This document shows positions 25,488 through 34,758 of a DNA stretch of 64,000 nucleotides, one piece after another (positions within the stretch are counted from its first letter, which is position 1; every line of letters begins with the position of its first letter). The DNA is taken from positions 62,001 through 126,000 of the forward strand of contig WGMG01000006.1 in assembly GCA_016125185.1 (NCBI GenBank), written 5' to 3'. Made by a program: the position numbers and the translations under genes. A model generated the notes under the pieces. That model was not told where the DNA came from and did no database searches. It saw only the letters and a list, made by a program, of their open reading frames with translations. Source of the stretch: Armatimonadota bacterium. Lineage in GTDB: Bacteria > Armatimonadota > Fimbriimonadia > Fimbriimonadales > Fimbriimonadaceae.

Positions 25488-25850
25488 ATGAAATCCAAGA
25501 CCATTCGATTTGTTGCCGCCGCCGCTTTGTTCGCCACGCTTGTCGCTTGCGGCGAAGGGCTATTGGGAACCTCTTTCACGCCGGCTATCGCGAGCCTTAA
25601 TCCGACTTCCGGTGCGGTGGGAAGTTCGGTCTCCATTTTTGGAACGTTCCTCAGTACGGAAGAGCATGTGCCCTACAATGTGACTTTCAACGGCACGGCC
25701 GTGACGAGCGCAACCTATGTCAATGACACGGAAATCACGGTCGTGGTACCGACCGGCGCAACGACCGGTCCAGTTGTAGTTACGAATCCGAACGGCACGA
25801 ATCCGCTGGCCTCAAACTCGATCACTTTCACGGTGACGACTTCGAACTAA
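25488..25850 (+). CDS. IPT/TIG-domain lipoprotein
   Basis: 120 residues: lipoprotein signal with lipobox LVAC (Cys21), then one IPT/TIG Ig-like domain (ASLNPTSGAVGSSVSIFG … GPVVVTNPNGT). Single-domain cell-surface adhesive or structural role; function unknown. TATTAT at 25457-25462 gives a short leader, and GAGAAG precedes the ATG. Confidence 0.8.
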   Translation: MKSKTIRFVAAAALFATLVACGEGLLGTSFTPAIASLNPTSGAVGSSVSIFGTFLSTEEHVPYNVTFNGTAVTSATYVNDTEITVVVPTGATTGPVVVTNPNGTNPLASNSITFTVTTSN

Positions 25851-26473
25851 ACTCGCTCAACGTGAAAGCGGTCGGCATCGAGTCCTCTTAGCATCACATC
25901 GATCTCTGCGGCGTTTTCGATCGTGTGATCAAGCCAACGTTCGAGGTCGGCGGTTTGCATGATCGAAGGCATCCATGGCTTGTAGCGAAGGATCAATGGG
26001 TTGGGATACGTGGTGACAATCGCACACGAAGCGATCTCCGACCCGTTTGGGTCGATCCAATCATCCCAGATTCCGGCGAAGTAGAAGAGCGGCATGGACG
26101 GCACAGTGAAACGGTACTTTGCCCGTGTACTGACACCGAGGTATTGCGGATCAAGAGGATCGACTCCCACCGAATCCACTTCGTCGCGCCACTCGAAGAA
26201 CGCCGTTGCGGGGAGCAGGCAACGACGCCGCCAGATGGACGTTTTGAATGCGCTCTGGTCAAACAGTCGCTCCCTTCGGGCGTGTAGCATGGAGCCGCCA
26301 AAATCTTCTTTGGCCCAGCTCGGCGTGAGTCCCCAACGCAGCAACTTCATTTCGCCGTGTTGGCAAATGGCGGGGACGAAGGTCGTGGGTGCGATTTCGT
26401 CGCCGAGGAAGCTCTTCTCCATTTCCTCGAAGATCGGTTTGCCCGATCCCTTCAGCGTGTATCGCGTGGGCAC
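25847..26473 (-). CDS. SRAP (HMCES/YedK-like) protein with degenerate active site
   Basis: 208 residues from GTG 26473, which follows TATCCT by exactly 6 nt. SRAP features: LLRWGLTPSWAKED, HARRERL, CLLPATAFFEWRD (Glu region), and a C-terminal WMPSIM…ERWLD. Canonical members begin Met-Cys-Gly-Arg and use Cys2 to cross-link abasic DNA. This one begins Met-Pro-Thr-Arg, so Cys2 is missing, and the His of the usual HDRMP motif is not visible (YKPWMP). An ATG 10 codons earlier would not restore it. Probably non-catalytic or repurposed. Confidence 0.75.
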   Translation of the reverse strand: MPTRYTLKGSGKPIFEEMEKSFLGDEIAPTTFVPAICQHGEMKLLRWGLTPSWAKEDFGGSMLHARRERLFDQSAFKTSIWRRRCLLPATAFFEWRDEVDSVGVDPLDPQYLGVSTRAKYRFTVPSMPLFYFAGIWDDWIDPNGSEIASCAIVTTYPNPLILRYKPWMPSIMQTADLERWLDHTIENAAEIDVMLRGLDADRFHVERV

Positions 26474-26504
26474 CCCACTAGGATACTGGGTACTTGGCCA
26501 CAAA

Positions 26505-26551
26505 CAAGAAAGTCCCCTTGATCGGCATTTGCGACCAAGGGGACCTTTTTT
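26505..26551. terminator. Bidirectional-looking terminator after the chemoreceptor gene
   Basis: GTCCCCTTG (26512-26520) pairs with CAAGGGGAC (26536-26544). The leftward reading continues TTTCTTGTTT and the rightward reading TTTTTT. It ends the leftward peroxidase-chemoreceptor transcript 7 bp after the stop. Confidence 0.85.
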
Positions 26552-26557
26552 GTGAAC

Positions 26558-28498
26558 CTATGCAGCGAGACGCACGGGCGGCTCTTGCTCTGTTGCGTTC
26601 GACGAAACGTGGGTGAGTTCCGACGCCTGTTGAAGCAGGCTCTCGGCGGCCTCTGAAATGAGGACCGTGACGTGGTTCTGATCCGCGACCTTGGTGAGAA
26701 CGTCGGCGGCCTGTTGGCTCAGATCGCTGGACGCAAGGCTTAATGTTCGGCTCGCGGCAATGGCTCGCTCGGCCGAATCGCGAATCTGCTCGGTTGAGGC
26801 ACCGAGCGAAGCAACGGACATACCGACGGCTTCGACCTGGCTCCGCACCGAACTTGCTTCGTTGGCTACCACTTCGGCTGACTTCTGAATGGTGACCAAG
26901 GCTTCCGATGCCTGGAGGCTCTCGCTTTCCGTTGCCGAAGCCTCAGCCTGCGCAACCTCGATCGCCTCTATGGCGACAGAAACCTCTTGGTTAATTGCCT
27001 TGACCAGGACCGAAATCTCACGACTGGAAGCCGAAGACGACTCGGCAAGCTTGCGAACCTCGTCTGCGACGACAGAGAATCCTCGTCCGTGTTCACCGGC
27101 TCGGGCGGCTTCGATGGCGGCGTTAAGCGCCAAAAGATTGGTCTGAGCCGCGATATTCTCGATCATATCGGTGATCTTGTCGATCGACTCGCTCTTCTTG
27201 CCCAGTTCCAGCACACGCTCAGCGGTGTCTTGAACCTGCTCTCGCAGAGCTGCAAGGCGCTTGATGGCGCGTTCCAATGTTTCGGAACCCGTTTCGGACT
27301 GCTTTTGAGCGATCTCGGCCGCCGCGTCTAGCTGTCGAGCCGACTCGCTAAGGCTGTCAAGCGCCGTGGCGGCAAGTCCAGACTCAACCTGGCCTTGCTC
27401 GGCTTGCTTAATCTGCTCTTCGCTAACTGCAGAGACGAGCATAGAGGCTTCATTGGAAGATTCGGAAACTTCTCGAACACGCTCGATGCTGGATGCAATC
27501 GAGTCGGAAAGTTCCTTTGATGCTCCGGCCGACTGGTGCAGGCTTTGGCCGGTGGCAGTCAGAAGGTGGGCACCCTGGTTGAGCTCGCGATTGATTCGCT
27601 GAGATTCTTCGAGGGCAAGTTCCTGCTCGATGGCGGCTTCTTCCAACTCGGCTTGTCGCTCGGCTCGGCGCTGTTCCATTTCTTTCTGCGCGAGTTTAGT
27701 CGCGGAGACGGACTTTCGCCATTTGAATCCAATCCAGATTCCGAACAGGATGGTCAGGAAGGTAAGGGCGGAAAGGCCCTTTCCATAAACCGCAGCGGCG
27801 TCTTTCGCCTGTTTGTCGGCTGTGCCGGTGTCCTTGTCCAATTTGCCGAGGATCGAAGGCACGTCGAGGTTGCGTTCGGACTTAAAGACGCCATCAAGCT
27901 CAGTTCGGGCTTGCAAGGCAGTTCGCGAGTGCATGACGATTAGTCGGATCGGGCTAAATGCGTCATCTTTCGTCGACATGACCTTTGCCTTTAGGCTCGG
28001 CATCAGCTTTTCGGCTTGAGCCTTGGCTACGTCGAGTCCGTTTGCCGAATAGTTCAGGATCGCAATGACCATCGATCGCGCTTCGGGATCGTTGGTATCG
28101 TTGCCGATGATCGGTAAATACTCCAACGAGTTGCGCAGGACCGAATTCTGCTGCTTGAAATCGTCGAGATTGTTGGCTCGCGGGTCAAGGATATTGCCAT
28201 AGGCTTCGGCATCCTTGGACAGTTCGGGACTGAACTTGGTCTGAGCTTTGATTTTCTGAGCGGTTGCCTTGATGTCGTTGAACGTGGCAACGATCGGATC
28301 GTAGTTGGTGACCAATCCAAATCGGGCCGCCAACATTTCGCGTTGGAGCTTGGTTTCGAGGTTTTCGGCGTGCTTAATCGATTCGCCGATGGCGCGATAG
28401 TCAGCCTCGTGCGAGGGCTTAGCATGCTGGTAGGTGAGAGCGATGAGTCCAACGCCGCCAGCGATAGCGACGCCGATCAAAATCGGTTTGAGGTTCAT
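26558..28498 (-). CDS. Methyl-accepting chemotaxis protein
   Basis: 646 residues. TM1 (~5-25), a helical periplasmic sensor (~30-240; DAHL-like), TM2 (~243-262), no obvious HAMP, then a long cytoplasmic coiled coil. The signalling tip [39 protein letters not shown] is intact. ATG overlaps the TGA of the upstream di-haem peroxidase gene, so sensor and peroxidase are coexpressed. The ligand may be redox- or peroxide-related (inference from context). Confidence 0.93.
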   Translation of the reverse strand: MNLKPILIGVAIAGGVGLIALTYQHAKPSHEADYRAIGESIKHAENLETKLQREMLAARFGLVTNYDPIVATFNDIKATAQKIKAQTKFSPELSKDAEAYGNILDPRANNLDDFKQQNSVLRNSLEYLPIIGNDTNDPEARSMVIAILNYSANGLDVAKAQAEKLMPSLKAKVMSTKDDAFSPIRLIVMHSRTALQARTELDGVFKSERNLDVPSILGKLDKDTGTADKQAKDAAAVYGKGLSALTFLTILFGIWIGFKWRKSVSATKLAQKEMEQRRAERQAELEEAAIEQELALEESQRINRELNQGAHLLTATGQSLHQSAGASKELSDSIASSIERVREVSESSNEASMLVSAVSEEQIKQAEQGQVESGLAATALDSLSESARQLDAAAEIAQKQSETGSETLERAIKRLAALREQVQDTAERVLELGKKSESIDKITDMIENIAAQTNLLALNAAIEAARAGEHGRGFSVVADEVRKLAESSSASSREISVLVKAINQEVSVAIEAIEVAQAEASATESESLQASEALVTIQKSAEVVANEASSVRSQVEAVGMSVASLGASTEQIRDSAERAIAASRTLSLASSDLSQQAADVLTKVADQNHVTVLISEAAESLLQQASELTHVSSNATEQEPPVRLAA

Positions 28499-29556
28499 TT
28501 CGCGGTCTCCGGCTGCTCTCCGGTGAGAGACTTCAGGAATTCGACGATGTCGCCAACGTCGTTCTTGTCCATCACCCGGCCAAGCTGGTAGTAGCCCATA
28601 AGCTGTACGGCCATGTCGAGCGAATCGACTGAGCCGTCATGAAAGTAAGGATGCGTGAGTTCGACATTGCGGAGCGTGGGTACCCGGAAAACGCCTTTGT
28701 CCTTTTCTCGCTTGGTGACGGCGAATCGGCCGGCATCGGCGTCCGTGATATCTTTGCGGGCGGCAAAGTAGTCGTCCATTTCGCCAAGCTTGGCAAACAT
28801 GTTTCCGCCTACGTTTTCGCCTTGATGACACGATGAGCAGCCGATCTTCTTGAAGGTTTCGTAGCCGCGAATCGCTGCTGGGCTAAGGGCGGTCTTATCT
28901 CCCTTCAGGTATCGGTCGAAGGGGGCGTTAAGTGTCGTTAAGGATCGCTCGAAGTTTGCAATCGCAGTGCGAACCGCGTCCTCGGTGATGCCAGTCCCAA
29001 ATGCCTTCTTGAACTCGTCCACCATGGCGGGGTCGCTGTTCAACTTGCCGATGATCTCCTTCCAATTGGAACCCATCTCCTTCGGGTGGTGTGTGGGACC
29101 GTTGACCTGAGCCTCAAGGCTAGGGGCGCGGCCATCCCAGAACTGGATGAAATTGTGGCCTGAATTGAGCACGGTCGGGGCATTGATACCTCCGATCGCA
29201 CCATTGATGCCGGTTGAGTGCGACTTCTGGTCGCAACCTCCTGTGGAAAGGCCGTGGCAGGACGCACACGCAACGGTGTTGTCCTTCGAAAGACGCTTAT
29301 CAAGAAATAGCTTTTTACCGAGCTCAACCTGATCTTTGTTGAGACCCTTAATTTCGCTGATCGGACGAATTGGCTGATCGCCAAAATCCTCATCGGAAGC
29401 CTGTGTTGTCGCCGTCGACACGCTTGGAACGGTGGAATCGAGGACGATTCCGCACCCAAAACATGCGAGCGCGACAATGAAGACTGCTCCCGACCGGACC
29501 GTCCGAGCAGACACATGTGACTTGTGAAAACTCATAGAACCGATACCCCTGGTCAT
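28495..29556 (-). CDS. Di-haem cytochrome c peroxidase family lipoprotein
   Basis: 353 residues with a lipoprotein signal (lipobox CFGC). Two haem-c sites, CASCH and CSSCH, and the MauG/CcpA signature around [30 protein letters not shown]. Periplasmic reduction of H2O2 by cytochrome c is the usual role. Met8 (29535) is an alternative start giving a tighter signal peptide. Stop overlaps the chemoreceptor start. Confidence 0.9.
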   Translation of the reverse strand: MTRGIGSMSFHKSHVSARTVRSGAVFIVALACFGCGIVLDSTVPSVSTATTQASDEDFGDQPIRPISEIKGLNKDQVELGKKLFLDKRLSKDNTVACASCHGLSTGGCDQKSHSTGINGAIGGINAPTVLNSGHNFIQFWDGRAPSLEAQVNGPTHHPKEMGSNWKEIIGKLNSDPAMVDEFKKAFGTGITEDAVRTAIANFERSLTTLNAPFDRYLKGDKTALSPAAIRGYETFKKIGCSSCHQGENVGGNMFAKLGEMDDYFAARKDITDADAGRFAVTKREKDKGVFRVPTLRNVELTHPYFHDGSVDSLDMAVQLMGYYQLGRVMDKNDVGDIVEFLKSLTGEQPETAK

Positions 29557-29661
29557 TCGCGGATGACCACTATTCGTTATCGGAACCGACGAAAGTACTT
29601 CTTAGTAATTTCTAACACTATCCCAAATAAATGGGACAGACTGTTCGGAAATATAAGCGGC

Positions 29662-30960
29662 TTAGGTTGCGGCGGTGCGGACAGCTTCCAACGTGTACGC
29701 CGCGTTCCGAAGGTGATGGTCCAGTGAAAAGACATGCTCGATCTCTTCAGCGGATAGGTTGGCTTTCACGTCTTCATCATCGATGACTGACTGCTTGAAG
29801 TCATGGCCTTCCCATGCCTTTGCCGCATTGCGCTGAGCCACTTTATACGCCGCTGCACGGCTGAGACCCTTTCCTACTAGCGCAACCATCAGGTGCTCAC
29901 TGAAGACGAGATCGCCCATCTTTCGCAGATTGGCGCTCATGGTATCCGGGAAGACGACGAGCCCGCTTAGAATTCGGGTGAGGCGGTTGAGCATGAAATC
30001 GGCCAGGTGGCAGGAATCGGGGAAGATGATGCGCTCCAAAGACGAGTTGGTGAGGTCTCGCTCGTGCCAAGTGGCCACGCTTTCTAGCATCGCATGGGCG
30101 TTGCCACGAAGCAGGCGCGCTAGGCCGCACACCGTCTCGCTGTTCCAAGGATTGCGCTTGTGGGGCATCGCGCTGCTGCCGGTCTGACCAGCGGCAAAGG
30201 CCTCTTGGACTTCTAGTATCTCGGTTCGCTGGAGGTTTCGAAGCTCGGTCGCGATTCGCTCCAATCCGGCCCCCATAAGGGCGAGCGTGTTGAGGAAATT
30301 GGCGTGCTTATCGCGGTTGATGATCTGGGTGGACGCCGGTTCAGGAAGCAAGTCCAGCTTCTCAAGGACGGACTTCTCCATCGGAGGATCGACGACGGCA
30401 TGGATGCCCACCGCGCCGCTGATCTTTCCGTAACGTAGCTCTTCGCGGCAGGTTTTCAGGCGGCCGATGTTGCGGTCGAGCTCAGCCATCCAGTTCGAAA
30501 CCTTGAACCCAAAAGTGATTGGCTCGGCGTGAATGCCGTGGGTTCGGCCAATTTCGGGCGTGGAAATGTGCTTTTCGGCGAGTTGATTGAGCACATCGCG
30601 AAGCTCGTGAGCCGAGGAGATGAGCACATCGCACGAGTCGCGGAGCATCATGCCAAGGGCGGTGTCGATCACGTCGTAGCTCGTGACGCCGTAGTGAATC
30701 CACCGTCCAGCAGGTCCAACGTTCTCTTCCAAACATCGAACGAAGGCCACGAGATCGTGTCGGGTTTCCTTCTCCAACTCGTCGCATCGGTCGAGTGTGA
30801 ACGTCGATTTCGAGCAGATTTCTCCTAGGTCGGCTTCAGGAATGACCCCGGCCTCACCCCAACCCAGGCAGATGGCGATCTCGACCTGTTTCCACTGTTC
30901 GTACTTGGCTTGTCGCGACCAAATTTGGTCCATTGCGGCGGTGGAATACCGGTCAATCAT
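29662..30960 (-). CDS. purB: Adenylosuccinate lyase
   Basis: 432 residues. The fumarase-superfamily signature GSSAMPHKRNP is present (catalytic Ser loop), with GRTHGIHAEP (His) and HYGVTSYDVIDT. It catalyses two steps of purine synthesis. No other pur gene is adjacent; purD is 8 kb away. Immediately upstream are CTATAG and GGGGA, so the start could be leaderless or weakly Shine-Dalgarno-led. Confidence 0.96.
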   Translation of the reverse strand: MIDRYSTAAMDQIWSRQAKYEQWKQVEIAICLGWGEAGVIPEADLGEICSKSTFTLDRCDELEKETRHDLVAFVRCLEENVGPAGRWIHYGVTSYDVIDTALGMMLRDSCDVLISSAHELRDVLNQLAEKHISTPEIGRTHGIHAEPITFGFKVSNWMAELDRNIGRLKTCREELRYGKISGAVGIHAVVDPPMEKSVLEKLDLLPEPASTQIINRDKHANFLNTLALMGAGLERIATELRNLQRTEILEVQEAFAAGQTGSSAMPHKRNPWNSETVCGLARLLRGNAHAMLESVATWHERDLTNSSLERIIFPDSCHLADFMLNRLTRILSGLVVFPDTMSANLRKMGDLVFSEHLMVALVGKGLSRAAAYKVAQRNAAKAWEGHDFKQSVIDDEDVKANLSAEEIEHVFSLDHHLRNAAYTLEAVRTAAT

Positions 30961-31047
30961 CGTCCCCTATAGGGTACCAGAGGCCCCCGGCTTTTCATCG
31001 TTGACGGCGTTGTCGTGCTAAAGTGTGGGTAGGAGCGTGGTTTCGCA

Positions 31048-31941
31048 TTGAGGAACATTGTTCTGCCGCTTGGGGCGATCATTATGGTCGGAGCCGTGTG
31101 TAGCGGCTTCTTCATGAGTGTGCGTAACGGCTCGGATAAAGATTCTGGCGGGACCTTGAGCCGCCGCATGGGACTCGGAACCGGCACCTGGCCGCCCTCT
31201 TATCCGGCGCTGATGTCCGATGGTACTTCACTTTCGATCGATGGCGTCCAAGCCCTCACAGTGGGTGAACAAGAGCGCAATAAGACCGGCATCGGACTCT
31301 ATTCGATCTCGCGAGCCGACAAGAAAGACACGCTTTCTTTTGCGGTCGACGGCAACACAGTGACCCACACGGCTTACTCCATCCACGAGGTCACGTGGTG
31401 CCAGGCAAAGACTGCTTACTTCTTTGTCCAGAGCGAAAAGGATTCTGACGGCGGCGAGAAAGCGGCAATTTGGCAATGGAATCGAGAGAAAGGATTTCAG
31501 CAGATTTCGAAGCCGCACGGACCGCTGACCGATCTGACGGTTTCGCTCGACGGTGCGGTGGTCATGGCGCGAGCCGAGGGCGAAAGCTATATGGGCATGG
31601 CGATGTCCGAAGACTTTCTCCTGGTTTCGACGCGGAGCCGCCATGAGAAAGTCGTGACCTATCCCGATCAGAGCACGGGCGCGACGCCGCTATCCATGGA
31701 CGAAGTGCTGATCGACGGGCACAACAAATACGGCAATCAGACTTACAGATGGAACCTTGGCGATGACGTCAAGCCGCTGGTTCATGATGCCAGTATTGTG
31801 AGCGTGGCGACAGCGGCAGGGAGGCTGTTTGGCATCCACAAGAAGGCGAAGGGATTCGAGATAGTGGAGATGAACGACAAGATGGACGGCTGGACCAACG
31901 TCTACAGTCTGCCAAAGAGCCTCGAGCCCAAGGCAAACTAA
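31048..31941 (+). CDS. Membrane-anchored/secreted hypothetical protein
   Basis: 297 residues. The TTG start gives an N-terminal hydrophobic segment (IVLPLGAIIMVGAVCSGFFM) that is a signal anchor or signal peptide. The rest is beta-rich with repeating strand patterns (SFAVDGNTVTHTAYSI, GEKAAIWQWNREKGF, LTVSLDGAVVMAR) like a small beta-propeller. No family recognised. TAGGAG lies ~12 nt upstream. Converges on the next gene with a 6-bp gap. Confidence 0.68.
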   Translation: MRNIVLPLGAIIMVGAVCSGFFMSVRNGSDKDSGGTLSRRMGLGTGTWPPSYPALMSDGTSLSIDGVQALTVGEQERNKTGIGLYSISRADKKDTLSFAVDGNTVTHTAYSIHEVTWCQAKTAYFFVQSEKDSDGGEKAAIWQWNREKGFQQISKPHGPLTDLTVSLDGAVVMARAEGESYMGMAMSEDFLLVSTRSRHEKVVTYPDQSTGATPLSMDEVLIDGHNKYGNQTYRWNLGDDVKPLVHDASIVSVATAAGRLFGIHKKAKGFEIVEMNDKMDGWTNVYSLPKSLEPKAN

Positions 31942-31947
31942 AGGGAC

Positions 31948-32817
31948 CTAAATCGGCGGAGCTGGAGTCGTCTCCGGGACCAAGTCGTGATCCATCGGCT
32001 GCATGTGGTAGCCGCTGTCGCCAGTATGGTACTGCCACCAACTGTGGAGGTGGGCCGATTGTCCCTGCTTGGCCGCGGTGGCCGGAAACCACAGGTTCAG
32101 CACGGCATGCTGGCCGTGATCCACTCGAACTCCAGGTGGGACCTTATCGGCCTCGGTTTGGTTGAGCCAGGTCCGCTCGATGTCGAAATTAAGTGAATTG
32201 AATTTACTGGTGTTGTAGAAGGTGTATTGCACGATCCAGCCATCGGGAGCTGGGTATAGATCCACCGTATAGCGGTAAGACGTGCCACCCAACGAAGACA
32301 TCAACAAGAATAGCGCTAGCCAGACTGCGCAAAAGATTCCGGCAGCTAGCAACTGCATTTTGGAACGAGCGCCTGAGGACGTGGTTCCCGTGGGCTCGAC
32401 CGGCTTCCCTAAGTGATGGAAAATCTCGGCGCGAAGATCGTCCCATCCGGCAAAGTTGTCTCCCAGGATCATCGACTTGTCTTTAGCCTTCAGGGAATAC
32501 CGATTGTAAGTTCCGCCACGGCCTGACGTCCTCCCGAGGAATACTAGATCTTCGACATCGCTCCAGGCGATTCCAACATTTAGTTTGCCGAAAGCAGTGA
32601 ACTGCCTAACGCCTTGCTCACTTGTCTCCACGCGGGACAAATAGGTTATGACACAGAGGCCGATGCCACAAATCGCCATCCACGCGACGATCAGGGGCGA
32701 AATCGACTGGCTCGAACTAAAGGTTTTCGGAAATAGGGCGAGCAGGATACCGAGGATCACAAAGAGTCCTCCGAGCAGATAGCCGGTAGGTGACCCTGTT
32801 CGATACACCCGCTTCAT
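31948..32817 (-). CDS. Membrane protein, unknown
   Basis: 289 residues from ATG 32817, chosen because TAGAAT lies 7 nt upstream. Two N-terminal helices (~10-55), a cytoplasmic PH-like/beta segment with VEDLVFLGRTSGRG, another helix (~155-178: LLAAGIFCAVWLALFLLMSS), then a His-rich extracytoplasmic tail. The N-terminal half resembles bacterial PH-domain membrane proteins. Function unknown. Confidence 0.65.
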   Translation of the reverse strand: MKRVYRTGSPTGYLLGGLFVILGILLALFPKTFSSSQSISPLIVAWMAICGIGLCVITYLSRVETSEQGVRQFTAFGKLNVGIAWSDVEDLVFLGRTSGRGGTYNRYSLKAKDKSMILGDNFAGWDDLRAEIFHHLGKPVEPTGTTSSGARSKMQLLAAGIFCAVWLALFLLMSSLGGTSYRYTVDLYPAPDGWIVQYTFYNTSKFNSLNFDIERTWLNQTEADKVPPGVRVDHGQHAVLNLWFPATAAKQGQSAHLHSWWQYHTGDSGYHMQPMDHDLVPETTPAPPI

Positions 32818-32923
32818 AAGCTCCATTCTACGCTGAAGAGAGACATGTTGCCCTCGCACTCCTTCTGGTTCTCGGTCAGCAATTTCGCGAAACCAATAGC
32901 CACCTAGTAACATAGAAGAGACT

Positions 32924-34105
32924 ATGATTCTTCGCCCCGATTCGCGCGGACGGTTCGGCAGCTTCGGCGGGCGCTATGTGCCCGAAACCCTGATGCCAGC
33001 CCTCGAACAGCTTGAGAAAGAGTTCGATGCCGCTTGGGCGGACGAGTCTTTCCGCGCCGAGTACATGCGGCTATTGACTGAATATGTCGGTCGCCCTTCA
33101 GCTCTGACGGAGGCGCGCAACCTCAGCGAAGACACCGGTTTCCACGTGACCATCAAGCGGGAAGACCTCAACCACACTGGCGCCCACAAGATCAACAACG
33201 CGATCGGCCAAGCTCTCTTGGCGGTTAGAATGGGCAAAAAACGCATCATCGCCGAGACCGGAGCTGGTCAGCATGGCGTCGCCTCGGCGACCGCCTGCGC
33301 TCTGCTCGGTTTGCAGTGCGAGGTGTACATGGGCGAGGAAGACATCAAGCGTCAGGAATTAAATGTCTTTCGCATGAAGCTGTTGGGTGCCAAGGTGCAT
33401 TCGGTTTCGAGTGGCACCAAGACACTGAAGGATGCGCTGAACGAAGCGATGCGGGACTGGGTCACGAACGTCGAGTCGACCCACTATATCATCGGCACGG
33501 CGGCCGGGCCGCACCCCTATCCGTACATGGTTCGTGAGTTCCATCGGGTTATCGGCGAGGAGGCCCGTTCTCAGTATGTGGAGCGATACGGGGTAACACC
33601 TGACGCGATCATTGCGTGCGTGGGCGGTGGAAGCAACGCCATCGGGTTCTTCGTCGGCTTTTATGGAGATGACAATGTTCGCATGATTGGCGTCGAAGCC
33701 GGTGGACACGGCCTATCCAGCGGCGAGCACGCCGCGCCTCTGACCGCTGGTTCACCCGGCGTGCTTCATGGCAGCTATAGCTACCTAATGCAGGACGAAA
33801 ATGGTCAGGTTATTGGCACGCACTCTGTGTCGGCGGGCTTGGACTACCCCGGCGTTGGGGCCGAACACTCGTACCTGAAGGATTTGGGCCGAGCCGAATA
33901 CGTTGCGGTGACGGATGACGAAGCTCTCGACGCGCTTCAGTGGTGCGCAAGACGAGAGGGCCTGATTCCGGCGCTGGAGAGCGCACATGCGTTCGCGGCG
34001 CTGAAGATTCCCGGTCTGATCAAACCCGGCTCGCGGGTGATCGTGAACATGAGCGGCCGGGGCGACAAAGACATGGTCACCGTCGCCAACATCCTGAAGC
34101 TGTAG
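32924..34105 (+). CDS. trpB: Tryptophan synthase beta chain
   Basis: 393 residues, normal length for TrpB1. [19 protein letters not shown] at the N-terminus, PLP-binding Lys in [10 protein letters not shown], phosphate loop GGGSNAIG and C-terminal MSGRGDKD. It joins indole and serine. trpA and other trp genes are not adjacent. GAAGAG lies before the ATG. It converges on a lipoprotein gene with 1 bp between. Confidence 0.97.
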   Translation: MILRPDSRGRFGSFGGRYVPETLMPALEQLEKEFDAAWADESFRAEYMRLLTEYVGRPSALTEARNLSEDTGFHVTIKREDLNHTGAHKINNAIGQALLAVRMGKKRIIAETGAGQHGVASATACALLGLQCEVYMGEEDIKRQELNVFRMKLLGAKVHSVSSGTKTLKDALNEAMRDWVTNVESTHYIIGTAAGPHPYPYMVREFHRVIGEEARSQYVERYGVTPDAIIACVGGGSNAIGFFVGFYGDDNVRMIGVEAGGHGLSSGEHAAPLTAGSPGVLHGSYSYLMQDENGQVIGTHSVSAGLDYPGVGAEHSYLKDLGRAEYVAVTDDEALDALQWCARREGLIPALESAHAFAALKIPGLIKPGSRVIVNMSGRGDKDMVTVANILKL

Positions 34106-34106
34106 T

Positions 34107-34700
34107 CTAGGGCTTGTTTTTGGCTTCGTTTGAAGCGGGAGTTGCCGGAGCGACGCCGACCTTCTGCGACAAAAAGTCGGCGATCGACTGAAAGCCGGAC
34201 TTCTTGGCATATTCCAGCAGTTTGGCTTCGTAGGTTTTGCCGATCGCTTCGTTTGCCGAAACGAGCTTATTGACCCTCGCCTCAATTTCCGCCGATTGGC
34301 TCTTTTGGTACTGGGCCATGCCGTCCAAAACCTGACCCTCGTTGTCGTGCTCCTGGGTTCGCCACTCGACCATCAGGTTTTGAAACTCTTTGAATTTGTC
34401 CGGCGGCTGGATCGCCTTGAGAGAATCCACATACTGGCTCTTCTTGTCGTATAGGTCTCGCATGGCCTTCAGCAGTTCGTCGGCTCCGCCGCTTTGGCCG
34501 ATCTTTTGGATTTCAGCTTGCCCCTTCGATTCGATGTCTTCGTACTGCTTGGAAAGCTGCTCCATTTTCTGCAAGTACTGCTCGTCGTTCAACTGCTTAA
34601 TATCGGTGATCTGGGTTCCGGCCTTGCACCCGGCGGCGATGATCAGTAGGCCGACGCATCGGTAGATCGTCTGTCGGACGGTCGGATTATCGATATTCAA
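34107..34700 (-). CDS. Coiled-coil lipoprotein, unknown
   Basis: 197 residues from TTG 34700. A short signal (RQTIYRCVGLLIIAAGC, Cys ~24 residues in) makes it a lipoprotein. The mature part is a long helical coiled coil (QYLQKMEQLSKQYEDIES…). The frame stays open to 34784, overlapping the GH172-like gene, but that part is not signal-like. A 7-codon ORF (34720-34697) with TATCCT 7 nt upstream ends TGA overlapping this TTG, possibly coupling translation. Confidence 0.65.
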   Translation of the reverse strand: MNIDNPTVRQTIYRCVGLLIIAAGCKAGTQITDIKQLNDEQYLQKMEQLSKQYEDIESKGQAEIQKIGQSGGADELLKAMRDLYDKKSQYVDSLKAIQPPDKFKEFQNLMVEWRTQEHDNEGQVLDGMAQYQKSQSAEIEARVNKLVSANEAIGKTYEAKLLEYAKKSGFQSIADFLSQKVGVAPATPASNEAKNKP

Positions 34701-34720
34701 AGGGCGGCCTCTCCATTCAT
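34697..34720 (-). CDS. Seven-codon upstream ORF
   Basis: ATG AAT GGA GAG GCC GCC CTT TGA. Its stop overlaps the TTG start of the lipoprotein gene (TTGA), and TATCCT ends 7 nt before its ATG, the spacing seen at other leaderless starts here. It could be a coupling leader peptide. Short ORFs arise easily by chance. Confidence 0.3.
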   Translation of the reverse strand: MNGEAAL

Positions 34721-34758
34721 CTCTTTCAGGATAGATTCTTTTCGACGCGAATTGAAAG

